Part shown: positions 23,848 to 31,533 of the stretch, piece after piece
How positions within the stretch are numbered: the stretch's first letter is position 1
How the letters are laid out: the number at the start of each line of letters is the position of its first letter
From: Natronorubrum sulfidifaciens JCM 14089
GTDB taxonomy: Archaea; Halobacteriota; Halobacteria; Halobacteriales; Natrialbaceae
NCBI RefSeq assembly: GCF_000337735.1
Contig: NZ_AOHX01000026.1
Coordinates: forward strand, 426,657-461,211
Direction of reading: 5' to 3'
DNA length: 34,555 nt
The notes under the pieces: model-generated
Seen by the model: the letters and a program-made list of their open reading frames with translations, nothing else
The model's database searches: none
What the model was told of the DNA's origin: nothing
Made by a program: the position numbers and the translations under genes

Positions 23848-24705
23848 TTACGACGACTCGAGTTTCTCGAGGCTCGTGACGAAACTCCCCTTCGGGCCGA
23901 CGAGCCGAACCGGATCGGGCGCAAGCGAGACGGTGATGGTCGTGGGTGGCTCGAGTCGACGCCGGTTTCGGCCGTCGCTGATGACGTAGGCGGTGTCGGC
24001 ATCCGACACTGAGATCGTGAGGTCGGTTTCGGGGCTGACGACCAGCGGCGGTATCGACTCGACGGCAGCCATCTGAGTAACGATAAGGGCGTCCGTCGTC
24101 GGGTGGACCAGCGGCCCGCCCTCGCTCAGATTGTACGCGGTTGAGCCCGTCGGCGTCGCCACGAGCACGCCATCGGCGTGACTTTCGCCGTAACACTCCC
24201 CATCGACTCGGGTCTCGACGGTTACACCGCCACCGTGGCCCCGGCGTGGCCCGTGGACGACGATCTCGTTGAGTGCCGGCTCGAGCGTCCAATCGTCTTC
24301 GCCGGTCGCCTCGAGTCGGACGAGTTCGCGGCCCTCGAACGAGCCGGATTCGCGAAACTCGGTGATGAGGTCGGTGACAACTGCAGGGGCATCTTCGGGG
24401 GAGACGGCGTTGAGAAAGCCGACTTCGCCGAGGTTGATCCCGAGAATCGGTGTGGTGTCGACCTCGCGGGCAACGAACAACAGCGTGCCGTCGCCGCCGA
24501 TACTCACGACGAGATCGCGGTCGGTCATCGACGCGACCGGAACAGCAGGGACATCGACCGCCTCGGCGCTTGCGTCGTCGACGACGACCGAGACGGTCGT
24601 CTGTTCGCGGTCGGCGACACGCTCGAGCGTCTCGATCAGTGTCGCAGCGAGTTGCTGTGCACGCGTGTCGTCCCGTTGAGCGACGATCCCGACGGCGATG
24701 TCCAT
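23848..24705 (-). CDS. nadK: NAD(+) kinase
   Basis: A 285-residue enzyme phosphorylating NAD to NADP. Motifs: SIGGDGTLLFVAR (GGDGT at 70-74), GINLGEVGFLNAV, the NE motif as ALNEIVVHG, the second glycine-rich segment HADGVLVATPTGSTAYNLSEGGPLVHP, and PLVVSPETDLTI. The N-terminus MDIAVGIVAQRDD fits the start at 24705. With nadABC at 3-6.7 kb, the window holds the first three steps and the last step (NADP formation) of the NAD pathway, though in separate transcripts. It is divergent from the stress protein gene. Confidence 0.95.
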   Translation of the reverse strand: MDIAVGIVAQRDDTRAQQLAATLIETLERVADREQTTVSVVVDDASAEAVDVPAVPVASMTDRDLVVSIGGDGTLLFVAREVDTTPILGINLGEVGFLNAVSPEDAPAVVTDLITEFRESGSFEGRELVRLEATGEDDWTLEPALNEIVVHGPRRGHGGGVTVETRVDGECYGESHADGVLVATPTGSTAYNLSEGGPLVHPTTDALIVTQMAAVESIPPLVVSPETDLTISVSDADTAYVISDGRNRRRLEPPTTITVSLAPDPVRLVGPKGSFVTSLEKLESS

Positions 24706-24871
24706 TGGCGGCGGCTACCCATCCCATCCCCAAAAACCCATCTGCTGTCACAGCAGTTGCACGAGCCGGGACCGGACGACAGCGACACAAGCCCTGCGAT
24801 CGGTCCTCGAGACGCTTGCGTCGGCGCTCGAGGGGACGTGGTTCCCACCGCTGGAGAACCACAGCAACCCA

Positions 24872-24879
24872 TTTTTAAA
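24872..24879 (+). promoter_or_regulatory. TATA box of the uspA-family gene
   Basis: TTTTTAAA centred about 27 bases before ATG 24903, a textbook haloarchaeal leaderless promoter. Confidence 0.7.
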
Positions 24880-24902
24880 CGCACTCGATTAACTAGTCCT
24901 CA

Positions 24903-25343
24903 ATGTACGACCACATCCTCGTTCCCACCGACGGCAGCGACCACGCAGCAGTTGTCACCGCCCACGCAGCCGAAATCGCGGCGACCAGAGACGCGACCGT
25001 CCACGTCCTCTCGGTCGTCGACGACCGTGCGTTTCTGGTCCTCGATGACGACCGGATCGACGCGGTCCGTGCCGACCTCCGCGCGAACGCACGTGATGCC
25101 GTCGACGATATCGCAACCGAGGCCATCGAACACGGCCTCGAGGTCGAGACGACCATCGACTCGGGCAGCCCAGCGGAGTGTATCGTCGACTACGCTGCCG
25201 AGCACGATATCGACCTCATCGTAATGGGCACGAGCGGCGACGAGTATGAACGAAACGTTGTCGGGAGCGTCTCTCAGCGTGTCGTTCGCGAGGCCTCCAC
25301 ACCTGTTCTTACTGTTGGACCGGACGTCGAAGCTAGCCACTGA
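24903..25343 (+). CDS. Universal stress protein, UspA family
   Basis: A 146-residue alpha/beta nucleotide-binding protein. The N-terminus MYDHILVPTDGSDHA and the phosphate-binding loop VMGTSGDEYERNVVGSVSQRVVREA (G-x2-G-x9-G-S pattern) mark the ATP-binding type. Such proteins usually dimerise and respond to stress or starvation. The last two codons and the stop (AGC CAC TGA, 25335-25343 region) fall within a MITE remnant whose end reads TAGCCACTGA, so the C-terminal VEASH has probably been altered by the insertion. Otherwise the length is normal. It has its own promoter. Confidence 0.92.
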   Translation: MYDHILVPTDGSDHAAVVTAHAAEIAATRDATVHVLSVVDDRAFLVLDDDRIDAVRADLRANARDAVDDIATEAIEHGLEVETTIDSGSPAECIVDYAAEHDIDLIVMGTSGDEYERNVVGSVSQRVVREASTPVLTVGPDVEASH

Positions 25344-25405
25344 ACGTCATTCCACACCCGAGCACGGCTGTGCGATCGGTCTGTAACCCGTTTCAGCTGC
25401 TATAG
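25334..25405. mobile_element. MITE remnant overlapping uspA end
   Basis: About 72 bases of the 86-bp family, in the same orientation as copy 34029. TAGCCACTGA at the left and TTTCAGCTGCTATAG at the right correspond to the family's ends, and CGGCTGTGCGATCGGT in the middle matches the inverse of copy 17113 exactly. The first six bases and a few internal bases are missing. The left end supplies the stop codon of the stress protein gene. Confidence 0.7.
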
Positions 25406-25550
25406 ATTCGTACGATCTCGATAGCGTCCTGATGGTGTCTAGCGGCCGTTCTGAGCTGTGACGTATTTGCTTGAATCCCGTATATAATTCTCCTCCAGCA
25501 CGCACTGCTCGCTGTGTTCGTAGTGTTGTGCTGAAGCAAATCGTCCTGAC

Positions 25551-25632
25551 GGAGATTTGAACACGCCCAGAGGGTCCTGCTCACCTCGCTTCGCTCGGTT
25601 GCGCGGGCTGCCACTGGTCTGCTCAAATCTCC
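25551..25632. repeat. Palindromic element fused to tRNA-Arg T-loop copy
   Basis: 82 bases bounded by GGAGATTTGA (25551-25560) and its perfect inverse TCAAATCTCC (25623-25632). Just before it, CGTCCTGACGGAGATTTGAAC duplicates the 3' end of tRNA-Arg (25694 onward). The core (ACGCCCAGAGGGTCC ... CGCTTCGCTCG ... CTGGTCTG) is the same as in the element beside tRNA-Leu at 6787-6864, but the ends match this tRNA instead. Confidence 0.72.
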
Positions 25633-25640
25633 GAATATGA

Positions 25641-25695
25641 GTTTACACCGACGCGAACGACTCGCTCCGCTCGTCGGTGTTGCGTCGGTGAAAAC
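25641..25695. repeat. Long imperfect hairpin abutting tRNA-Arg
   Basis: GTTTACACCGACGC at the left pairs with GCGTCGGTGAAAAC at the right, with a single unpaired A. The loop contains a second small hairpin, CGAC...GTCG. It separates the palindromic element from tRNA-Arg and reaches its discriminator base. It may end the tRNA transcript or belong to the insertion. Confidence 0.6.
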
Positions 25696-25767
25696 GTCCT
25701 GACGGAGATTTGAACTCCGGTCCCTGGCTCCGCAAGCCAAGAGGATAGTCCACTACCCTACCAGGAC
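25695..25767 (-). tRNA. tRNA-Arg (anticodon GCG)
   Basis: 73 bases on the minus strand. Acceptor GTCCTGG/TCAGGAC (with one G-T pair), discriminator G, anticodon stem TTGGC/GCCAG around TTGCGGA giving GCG, and T-arm CCGGAGTTCAAATCTCCG. CCA is not encoded. A CTTTAAT box (minus strand, 25792-25798) lies about 28 bases upstream of the 5' end. A copy of its 3' 21 bases lies about 150 bases beyond its 3' end. Confidence 0.95.
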
Positions 25768-25791
25768 TCATCTCATCGTAACCGCGTGGAC

Positions 25792-25798
25792 ATTAAAG
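25792..25798 (-). promoter_or_regulatory. TATA box of tRNA-Arg
   Basis: CTTTAAT on the minus strand, centred about 28 bases upstream of the mature 5' end at 25767. Confidence 0.5.
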
Positions 25799-25898
25799 GC
25801 CTTTCGAAAGGAACTCGTCGTATACGGGCTATATCGGCCGATCATGCGTGTCTCAAACTGTCACGAAATGAGTTACTGTTAGCTATCGGATACGTGAG

Positions 25899-25906
25899 TT
25901 TATATA
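25899..25906 (+). promoter_or_regulatory. TATA box upstream of the RPA gene
   Basis: TTTATATA, a strong archaeal promoter match. Transcription would start near 25929, exactly at the ATG of a 48-codon frame and about 148 bases before the RPA gene. A weaker CTTATG box at 26044-26049 is better placed for a leaderless RPA message. Confidence 0.55.
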
Positions 25907-25928
25907 CTAACGCGGGGCCAGCATGGGT

Positions 25929-26075
25929 ATGCGCTCGGACGCGATCGCTGTCCTGCTGACCGGGCAAACCCGCCCTCGAGTGGGCAGTGTGCGACGATCA
26001 TCTACCACCCGACGATGGGCTCGAACACACCGAATGGACAATGCTTATGCGCGGGCTACTCATGCACGAGCATAG
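25929..26075 (+). CDS. Possible short upstream ORF before RPA
   Basis: ATG at the predicted transcription start of the TTTATATA promoter opens a 48-residue frame (MRSDAIAVLLTGQTRPRV...) that stops at TAG 26073-26075, one base before the RPA start codon. This geometry suits translational coupling. The product is strongly arginine-rich, unlike normal haloarchaeal proteins, so it may be a regulatory leader frame or chance. No homologue recognised. Confidence 0.3.
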   Translation: MRSDAIAVLLTGQTRPRVGSVRRSSTTRRWARTHRMDNAYARATHARA

Positions 26076-26076
26076 A

Positions 26077-27510
26077 ATGAGCGACATCGAGGGCGTATAT
26101 GAGGACCTCGAGGCCGACGTCTCTCTCGAGGAGTTTCGCGAGGCCGTCGAGGAGAAAGTCGAGCAGATGGGTGGACTCGCAGATGAGGAGACGGCGGCGA
26201 TGCTCATCGCACACGAGGTCGGCGAGAGCGAGGTCGGCGGTATCGCCGACATCGAACCCGGGATGGAGGAGGCGAAGTTCGTCGCCAAAGTGACGAGTAT
26301 CGGCGAGGTTCGCACGTTCGAACGCGACGGCGAGGACGAAGACGGTCGTGTCGTCAACGTCGAGGTCGCCGACGAGACTGGCGCTGTACGGGCGGCCTTC
26401 TGGGATGAACACGCCGAAGCCGCAATCTCCGAACTCGAGGAAGGGCAGGTGCTGCGGATCAAGGGCCGCCCCAAGGAGGGCTTTTCCGGCGTCGAGATCA
26501 GCGTCGATCAGGTTGAACCCGACCCGGACACGGAGATCGGCGAGGTACAAGTCACCGACACCCACACCGTCGAGGCGCTTTCGCTCGGTCTCTCGAACGT
26601 CAACCTCGTCGGACTCGTCCTCGATACTGGCAGCGTCCGGACGTTCGACCGCGACGACGGCTCCGAAGGAAGAGTGTCGAACCTCACGCTCGGCGATTCC
26701 ACCGGACGCGTACGCGTGACGTTATGGGACGAGCAGGCCGATCTCGCGACGGAGATTGACCCGAACACGACCGTGGAGGTGATCGACGGCTACGTCAAAG
26801 AACGCGACGGCAGTCTCGAACTTCACGTCGGCAACCGCGGAACGGTCGAGGAAGTCGACGAAGATGTCGAGTACGTTCCCGAGAGCACGCCGATCGAGGA
26901 CCTCGAGATCGGCCAGACGGTCGATATCGCGGGCGTCGTTCGCTCGGCCGACCCGAAACGCACGTTCGACCGCGACGACGGCTCCGAGGGGCAGGTGCGA
27001 AACGTTCGCGTACAGGATGCGACGGACGACATTCGTGTGGCGCTGTGGGGTGAGAAAGCCGATATCGATATCGGCCCTGGCGACGAGGTCGCCCTTGGTG
27101 ACGTCGAGATTCAAGACGGCTGGCAGGACGACCTCGAGGCCTCGGCGGGCTGGCAGTCGACGATCACGGTTCTCGAGTCCGAGTCGGCGACGACCGACGA
27201 GGGCGAGTCAACTGGCTCGAGCGACCAGAACGCCGGGCTGTCGGCGTTTTCCGACACTGGGGAGACGGGCGACGAGACGGAACTCGAGGACACTGCAGCC
27301 ACAGGTGACGCGTCCGACGCTGACGAGCCGACGGAGGGCGACGAACTCGAGTTTACCGGTGTCGTCGTACAGGCCGGCACCCCCGTTGTTTTGGACGACG
27401 GCGAGACGACGATGAGCGTCGACACCGACGCCGATGTCGGACTCGGTGAGGAGGTAACTGCCAGAGGGGTCGTCCGCGACGGCCGACTCGAGGCAAACGA
27501 CGTCTTCTGA
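26077..27510 (+). CDS. Single-stranded DNA-binding protein (RPA-like, multiple OB folds)
   Basis: A 477-residue ssDNA-binding protein for replication and repair. After a helical N-terminus (MSDIEGVYEDLEADVSLEEF, VEQMGGLADEETAAMLIAHE) come three OB folds near residues 65-150, 170-260 and 275-365. Each contains RTF(E/D)RDxxxxxG and ends its core with a (F/L)W(D/G)E segment. An acidic, Ser/Thr-rich linker (about 366-430) leads to a short fourth OB-like unit (EFTGVVVQAGTPVVLDDG). No zinc finger is visible. ATG 26077 is the family start; the GTG at 25987 would add 30 residues. The downstream histone, deacetylase and CCA genes form a neighbourhood I recall as conserved in haloarchaea (Haloferax HVO_0519-0523). 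Confidence 0.9.
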   Translation: MSDIEGVYEDLEADVSLEEFREAVEEKVEQMGGLADEETAAMLIAHEVGESEVGGIADIEPGMEEAKFVAKVTSIGEVRTFERDGEDEDGRVVNVEVADETGAVRAAFWDEHAEAAISELEEGQVLRIKGRPKEGFSGVEISVDQVEPDPDTEIGEVQVTDTHTVEALSLGLSNVNLVGLVLDTGSVRTFDRDDGSEGRVSNLTLGDSTGRVRVTLWDEQADLATEIDPNTTVEVIDGYVKERDGSLELHVGNRGTVEEVDEDVEYVPESTPIEDLEIGQTVDIAGVVRSADPKRTFDRDDGSEGQVRNVRVQDATDDIRVALWGEKADIDIGPGDEVALGDVEIQDGWQDDLEASAGWQSTITVLESESATTDEGESTGSSDQNAGLSAFSDTGETGDETELEDTAATGDASDADEPTEGDELEFTGVVVQAGTPVVLDDGETTMSVDTDADVGLGEEVTARGVVRDGRLEANDVF

Positions 27511-27656
27511 AACGGTTTCCTGGAATCACTGACCGCCAATCGCCGACCCGTGCTGGCGATCGGCGGGACATCGGAACACAACCCGTCTGAGGTCACGAGC
27601 AACCACATTGCGCGGCTAGGAAAAGCGTTAAGGGAGTTACCTTCGCCTATCATTGT

Positions 27657-28088
27657 ATGAACGTCGAACTCCCGTTCGCCCCGGTGGATACGATCATCCG
27701 GCGGAACGCGGGCGATCTTCGGGTGAGTGCCGACGCGTCGAAGGAACTTGCAACACGGATCCAAGAACACGGAAGTGAACTCGCGATCGGTGCTGCCGAG
27801 CGAGCGACCGAAGACGGGCGCAAGACGCTGATGGCGGCGGACTTTGGCGTCGAAACGGTCGTCGACAAAGACGGCCTCGAGTTGCCGGTTGCACCCGTCG
27901 ACCGTATCGCTCGACTCGACATCGATGATCGGTATCGTGTCTCGATGGATGCCCGCGTTGCCCTTGCAGACATTCTCGAGGACTACGCGGACAACGTTGC
28001 CCGTGCGGCAGCCATCCTTGCGCGCCACGCTGACCGCCGGACGATCATCGACGACGACATCGAGACGTACTTCTCGTTGTTCGAGTGA
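27657..28088 (+). CDS. hstA: Archaeal histone, tandem double fold
   Basis: A 143-residue protein with two histone folds in one chain, the haloarchaeal form. Fold 1 (residues 1-68) starts ELPFAPVDTIIRRNAGDLRVSADA and fold 2 (73-143) starts ELPVAPVDRIARLDIDDRYRVSMDA; each ends with an acidic-helix segment (LMAADFGVETV, TIIDDDIETYF). One chain therefore folds like a histone dimer. Unlike eukaryotic and methanogen histones it is acidic overall, as expected in a salt-in cytoplasm; in Halobacterium the orthologue behaves more like a gene regulator than a bulk packager. GTTAAG at 27627-27632 lies about 27 bases before the ATG (leaderless). The stop is one base before the deacetylase gene. Confidence 0.95.
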   Translation: MNVELPFAPVDTIIRRNAGDLRVSADASKELATRIQEHGSELAIGAAERATEDGRKTLMAADFGVETVVDKDGLELPVAPVDRIARLDIDDRYRVSMDARVALADILEDYADNVARAAAILARHADRRTIIDDDIETYFSLFE

Positions 28089-28089
28089 G

Positions 28090-29112
28090 ATGCAGTTTGG
28101 TTACAGCGAGATCTGTCTCGCACATGATCCCGGTTCGCGCCACCCCGAGACGCCGGACCGGCTACGAGCGATCCGAGAGCGTCTGAAACGAAAACACGGC
28201 GTCGAGTACGTCGAGGCCGACCCATGCGACATAGAAACGATGGCGACCGTCCACGAACGGGCGTACCTCGAGTCCGTCGAGCAGTTCTGTGCTGACGGCG
28301 GCGGGAACTGGGACCCCGACACGACTGCCGTCGAGGAGACCTGGGATGCGGTTCGCCACAGCGCGGGGCTCGCCTGCTGGGCTGTCGACGCGGCACTCGA
28401 GGGCGACAGTGGCCGGGAGACGCCGTTTTCGATCGGCCGACCGCCGGGTCACCACGCCGTCTACGACGACGCGATGGGCTTTTGTTTCGTCAACAACGTC
28501 GCCGTCGCGGCCCAGCATGCCCTCGATGCCGACGAGCACGACGTCGATCGCGTCGCAATCGTCGACTGGGACGTCCACCACGGGAACGGAACGCAAGATA
28601 TCTTCTATGATCGTGATGACGTCTTCTTCGTTTCGATCCACGAACAGGGGCTCTACCCCGGCACCGGGGCCATCGACGAAACCGGTGAGGGCGCTGGCGA
28701 CGGGACGACGATGAACGTCCCGATGCCCGCCGGCACGGACGACCAAGACTACCTGTCGGCGGTCGAAGGACCGGTCGTCAGCGCACTCTCAGCGTTCGAC
28801 CCCGACTGTCTGCTGATCAGCGCCGGCTTCGACGCCCATCGTCACGATCCGATCTCACGGATTCGACTCTCGACGGAGGCGTATGCCCTCATGACCGACC
28901 GACTGCGAACACTCGCCGACGACGTCGACGCCGCACTCGCCTTTGTGCTCGAGGGTGGGTACGGACTCGATGTCCTCGCTGATAGCGTCGCGATCGTCCA
29001 CGAGACCTTTGATGGCCGCGAACCGATCGAGCCCGACTCGGGCTGTAGTGAGAAAGCCGAGTCGACTCTCGAGGACGTGGCAGACGAACACGGACTCGAG
29101 TTCGGCGGCTAA
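28090..29112 (+). CDS. hdaI: Histone deacetylase family protein
   Basis: A 340-residue zinc-dependent deacetylase of the HDAC/AcuC/acetylpolyamine amidohydrolase superfamily. Active-site elements: GRPPGHHAVYDDAMGFCFVNNVA with H121 and H122, IVDWDVHHGNGTQDIF with zinc ligands D161 and H163, SAGFDAHRHDP with D248, and the catalytic tyrosine Y291 in LEGGYGLD. All catalytic residues are present, so it should be active. It starts one base after the histone stop, so both are almost certainly made from one message. Natural substrates are unproven; the histone or other acetylated proteins are possible. The ATG at 28090 fits the family N-terminus (MQFGYSEICLAHDPG). Confidence 0.95.
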   Translation: MQFGYSEICLAHDPGSRHPETPDRLRAIRERLKRKHGVEYVEADPCDIETMATVHERAYLESVEQFCADGGGNWDPDTTAVEETWDAVRHSAGLACWAVDAALEGDSGRETPFSIGRPPGHHAVYDDAMGFCFVNNVAVAAQHALDADEHDVDRVAIVDWDVHHGNGTQDIFYDRDDVFFVSIHEQGLYPGTGAIDETGEGAGDGTTMNVPMPAGTDDQDYLSAVEGPVVSALSAFDPDCLLISAGFDAHRHDPISRIRLSTEAYALMTDRLRTLADDVDAALAFVLEGGYGLDVLADSVAIVHETFDGREPIEPDSGCSEKAESTLEDVADEHGLEFGG

Positions 29113-29158
29113 CGACCGTTTTCTACGTTTACTCGCGCTGTGTGGCGTGCCTATCGAA

Positions 29159-30562
29159 TCAGGGACGAGGGTCGAAATACAGCGAGAGCGGTTCCGCGAA
29201 CTCCTCGAGTAGCGTCGTGATCTCCTCGCCGAGTAAGACCGTGTACTCGTCTTCGAGCGCCGTCTCGACATGGGCACCGAGGCCGACATCGAAGAGTCGA
29301 TCGCTCTCGAGGAACGCACGCGCCGTGGTAAACTCCCGTGGTCGTTCGGTGACGTATCGGCCGTCTTCGATGAATGGACCATACGCCTCGGGCTCGTCGG
29401 CGTAGGCCTCGTAGAATCCATCGGCATGATTTCGCACGTGGACCGGTGGACCGTCGTGGCGCTCGATAGCCGGCCGCTCGCTGACGGCGAGTTCGACGAG
29501 GACCGCTGCCGTCTCGTCGGCCACCGCTGTCGCCCGAAAGACATCGAAGCCGCGGTCGTCGAGTCCCGTCGTGATCCCATCGAGGGATTTCTCGAGCTGT
29601 GGATAGAGCTGGTCGTCGACGAGGTCCGGCGCGTCGAATCGGATGGCGACAGGAGTCGTGCCGCGGCGCTCGATGTGGTTGCGGAGTTCGACGTCCGTGA
29701 GAGGAGTCGGCTCGTCGGGGTCGAACAGGTCGACCTGTGGCGCGTCGAGGAATCGGCGGGCGTAGTGTTGGAAGCGCGCGACGTTTTCGGCCGAACAGAC
29801 GGCGGCGACGTTGCGTTCGGGATCGGTCGGGTCGATGACGACGAGCGGGTCGTCGAACGTCGCTCGTGCGTGTTCTTCGGGATCGAGTTCGACCGGCGGT
29901 TGCCAGTCAGCTGCGGCCTCGAGCAGCGGCTGGAAGCCGCCGTACTCACAGACGAGCAGTTCGGTGAGATAGCCGCTGAACCCCCGTGTCCGGAGATCGC
30001 TGCCGTACGCACCGATCCCTTTCAGGAACTGTTTCGTGAGTCGAACGTCCGCAGCGAGGTCGTCGTCTAAGCGTTGCTCGAGATACTGCGTGTGAAACGG
30101 CGTCCGGTCGACGGCCGATCGGATCTCGGTTGCCGATTCGAGGCGAAAACAGGGGACGACGTCGATATCGAACCCGTCGACGGTGCCTTTGACGTAAGGG
30201 TGCTCGGCGTACTCCTCGTGGCCCTCGGGCAGCGTTTCGTGGCCGACCTCGAGGCCGTATCGCTCGAGGTCCTCGCGGTCGACCGTCGGGGGAAAGCGAA
30301 CGAAGATGTCGATGTCACGGTCGCCGCTGATCCAAGTGTCTCTGGCCGTCGAGCCGACTTGCAAGACATCGGCGTCCGGACAGCGTTCTCTCGCCGTGTT
30401 CTCGGCGCGGGTGGCAAGTCTCGTTGCGACATCACGGAGGCGTGCTCGCTCCGCTGCGTCCGGTTCGATGCGGTCGGAGACTGCGTTGACGACCGACTCG
30501 ACATCATCGTCGGCCGTCGCCACAGCGTCGTACTCCTCATCTGCAGCTTCCTCCTCGCTCAT
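29159..30562 (-). CDS. cca: CCA tRNA nucleotidyltransferase (archaeal class I)
   Basis: A 467-residue enzyme that adds CCA to tRNA 3' ends without a template. It is needed here because at least three tRNAs in the window lack encoded CCA. The nucleotidyltransferase core has VGSTARDTWISGDRDIDIFVRFP (GS at 70-71, catalytic D83 and D85), then QYLEQRLDDDLAADVRLTKQFLKGIGAYGSDLRTRGFSGYLTELLV (read from its ends), FDDPLVVIDPTDPERNVAAVC, and the tail domain FYEAYADEPEAYGPFIEDGRYV. An acidic 30-residue N-terminal extension is typical of haloarchaea. It is convergent with the deacetylase gene, 46 bases apart. Confidence 0.95.
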   Translation of the reverse strand: MSEEEAADEEYDAVATADDDVESVVNAVSDRIEPDAAERARLRDVATRLATRAENTARERCPDADVLQVGSTARDTWISGDRDIDIFVRFPPTVDREDLERYGLEVGHETLPEGHEEYAEHPYVKGTVDGFDIDVVPCFRLESATEIRSAVDRTPFHTQYLEQRLDDDLAADVRLTKQFLKGIGAYGSDLRTRGFSGYLTELLVCEYGGFQPLLEAAADWQPPVELDPEEHARATFDDPLVVIDPTDPERNVAAVCSAENVARFQHYARRFLDAPQVDLFDPDEPTPLTDVELRNHIERRGTTPVAIRFDAPDLVDDQLYPQLEKSLDGITTGLDDRGFDVFRATAVADETAAVLVELAVSERPAIERHDGPPVHVRNHADGFYEAYADEPEAYGPFIEDGRYVTERPREFTTARAFLESDRLFDVGLGAHVETALEDEYTVLLGEEITTLLEEFAEPLSLYFDPRP

Positions 30563-30657
30563 TGATCGACGATACTCGAGCAGTGCGTGAAAGGGTGTCG
30601 AACACGGTGCAGGGAAAACGAAAGCCCTATCAAATACACCCGGCTACTTGGAGATAA

Positions 30658-30730
30658 GCCGAAGTAGCTCAGATGGTAGAGCACCTCGCTGTTAACGAGG
30701 TTGTCCCAGGTTCGAGTCCTGGCTTCGGCG
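30658..30730 (+). tRNA. tRNA-Asn (anticodon GUU)
   Basis: 73 bases with acceptor GCCGAAG/CTTCGGC, discriminator G, anticodon stem CCTCG/CGAGG around CTGTTAA giving GUU, and T-arm CCAGGTTCGAGTCCTGG. CCA is not encoded. TATCAAATA about 30 bases upstream is a plausible promoter. No repeat copy lies beyond the 3' end. Confidence 0.96.
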
Positions 30731-30864
30731 TCCAACGGTTTTCCGCGGAATCTTCGAACTGACTGGAACGAGTCGTGTTCCGGTCTCGCCGCTTTCCAAG
30801 CGCTCGACTTCTAAGAGCGAGGGCGCTGTACGGATACCGGAAACACAGCGACACGAGACGGACG

Positions 30865-30870
30865 TTTATA
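30865..30870 (+). promoter_or_regulatory. TATA box of the PD-(D/E)XK gene
   Basis: TTTATA centred about 27 bases before ATG 30895. It fixes the start of that gene and argues against the longer frame from 30775. Confidence 0.6.
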
Positions 30871-30894
30871 CCGGAAGCCGCAGCGAATTTCGGT

Positions 30895-31359
30895 ATGCTC
30901 GACCGCACGACCTGCTACGAAAATCTCGAGGAACCACAGAAACGCGGCCACGCCACCGAAGCGATCATCCAATCGGCGTTCGTGTTGCGCGACGTTCCGG
31001 TCCTCGTCCCGACCTACGGTACTGACGCGTACGATCTTGTCGTCGAAGTCGGCGGCCAGTTCCATCGCCTCGAGTGCAAGACCGCCTATCGATCCGGTGC
31101 GGGGACGGTCGCGTTCGAAACCGTTAGCAACCATCACCGACGGGACGACTACGGGGGCTGTGGATACAACGGGCGGGCGGCGTATTTTGCGGTCTACGAT
31201 CCAGTCAACGACAATCGGTACCTGATCCCTGTTTCTGAGGGGACGGGCGAGCGGATGGAACTCCGCTTTCGAGAGACCGCTGCCGACGGCACCCCCACGA
31301 TCGACCGGGCCGAGGAGTATCTGCTCGATGATCGACTCGAGGACCTTCGTCGGTCCTGA
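30895..31359 (+). CDS. PD-(D/E)XK endonuclease, group I intron-associated family
   Basis: A 154-residue predicted nuclease. The fold's active site can be read as E22 (KRGHATEAII), D47 (AYDLVVEV) and E60-x-K62 (HRLECKTAY), followed by the conserved GAGTVAFET and YNGRAAYFAVYDPVNDNRYLIPV strands. The family is named after cyanobacterial homing endonucleases in group I introns, but haloarchaeal members are free-standing; no group I intron is visible here. It could be a repair, junction-resolving or restriction-type nuclease. It stands alone, with its own leaderless promoter, about 165 bases after tRNA-Asn. Confidence 0.82.
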   Translation: MLDRTTCYENLEEPQKRGHATEAIIQSAFVLRDVPVLVPTYGTDAYDLVVEVGGQFHRLECKTAYRSGAGTVAFETVSNHHRRDDYGGCGYNGRAAYFAVYDPVNDNRYLIPVSEGTGERMELRFRETAADGTPTIDRAEEYLLDDRLEDLRRS

Positions 31360-31533
31360 CGGCCACGCAGGTGTCCGGTCGCTGTTCGACCACTTTCGTG
31401 CGGTCCCACCGAGTCGGTTGTCCTGCTCGATGAGTGACCGTCGACCGATCGAGAACCGATCGACGACTGGGTGACACGCGTCGATCCGTTCGAACCGGAA
31501 GAACGACGTGAACTCGCGCCTGCAAACGAGTAC

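Noticed and set aside
23747-24862. 371-codon arginine-rich frame
   Set aside because: Shifted frame over NAD kinase; basic composition is unlike haloarchaeal proteins.
30895-31359. Homing endonuclease of a group I intron
   Set aside because: The family name suggests it, but no intron or interrupted gene surrounds it; a free-standing nuclease with its own promoter.
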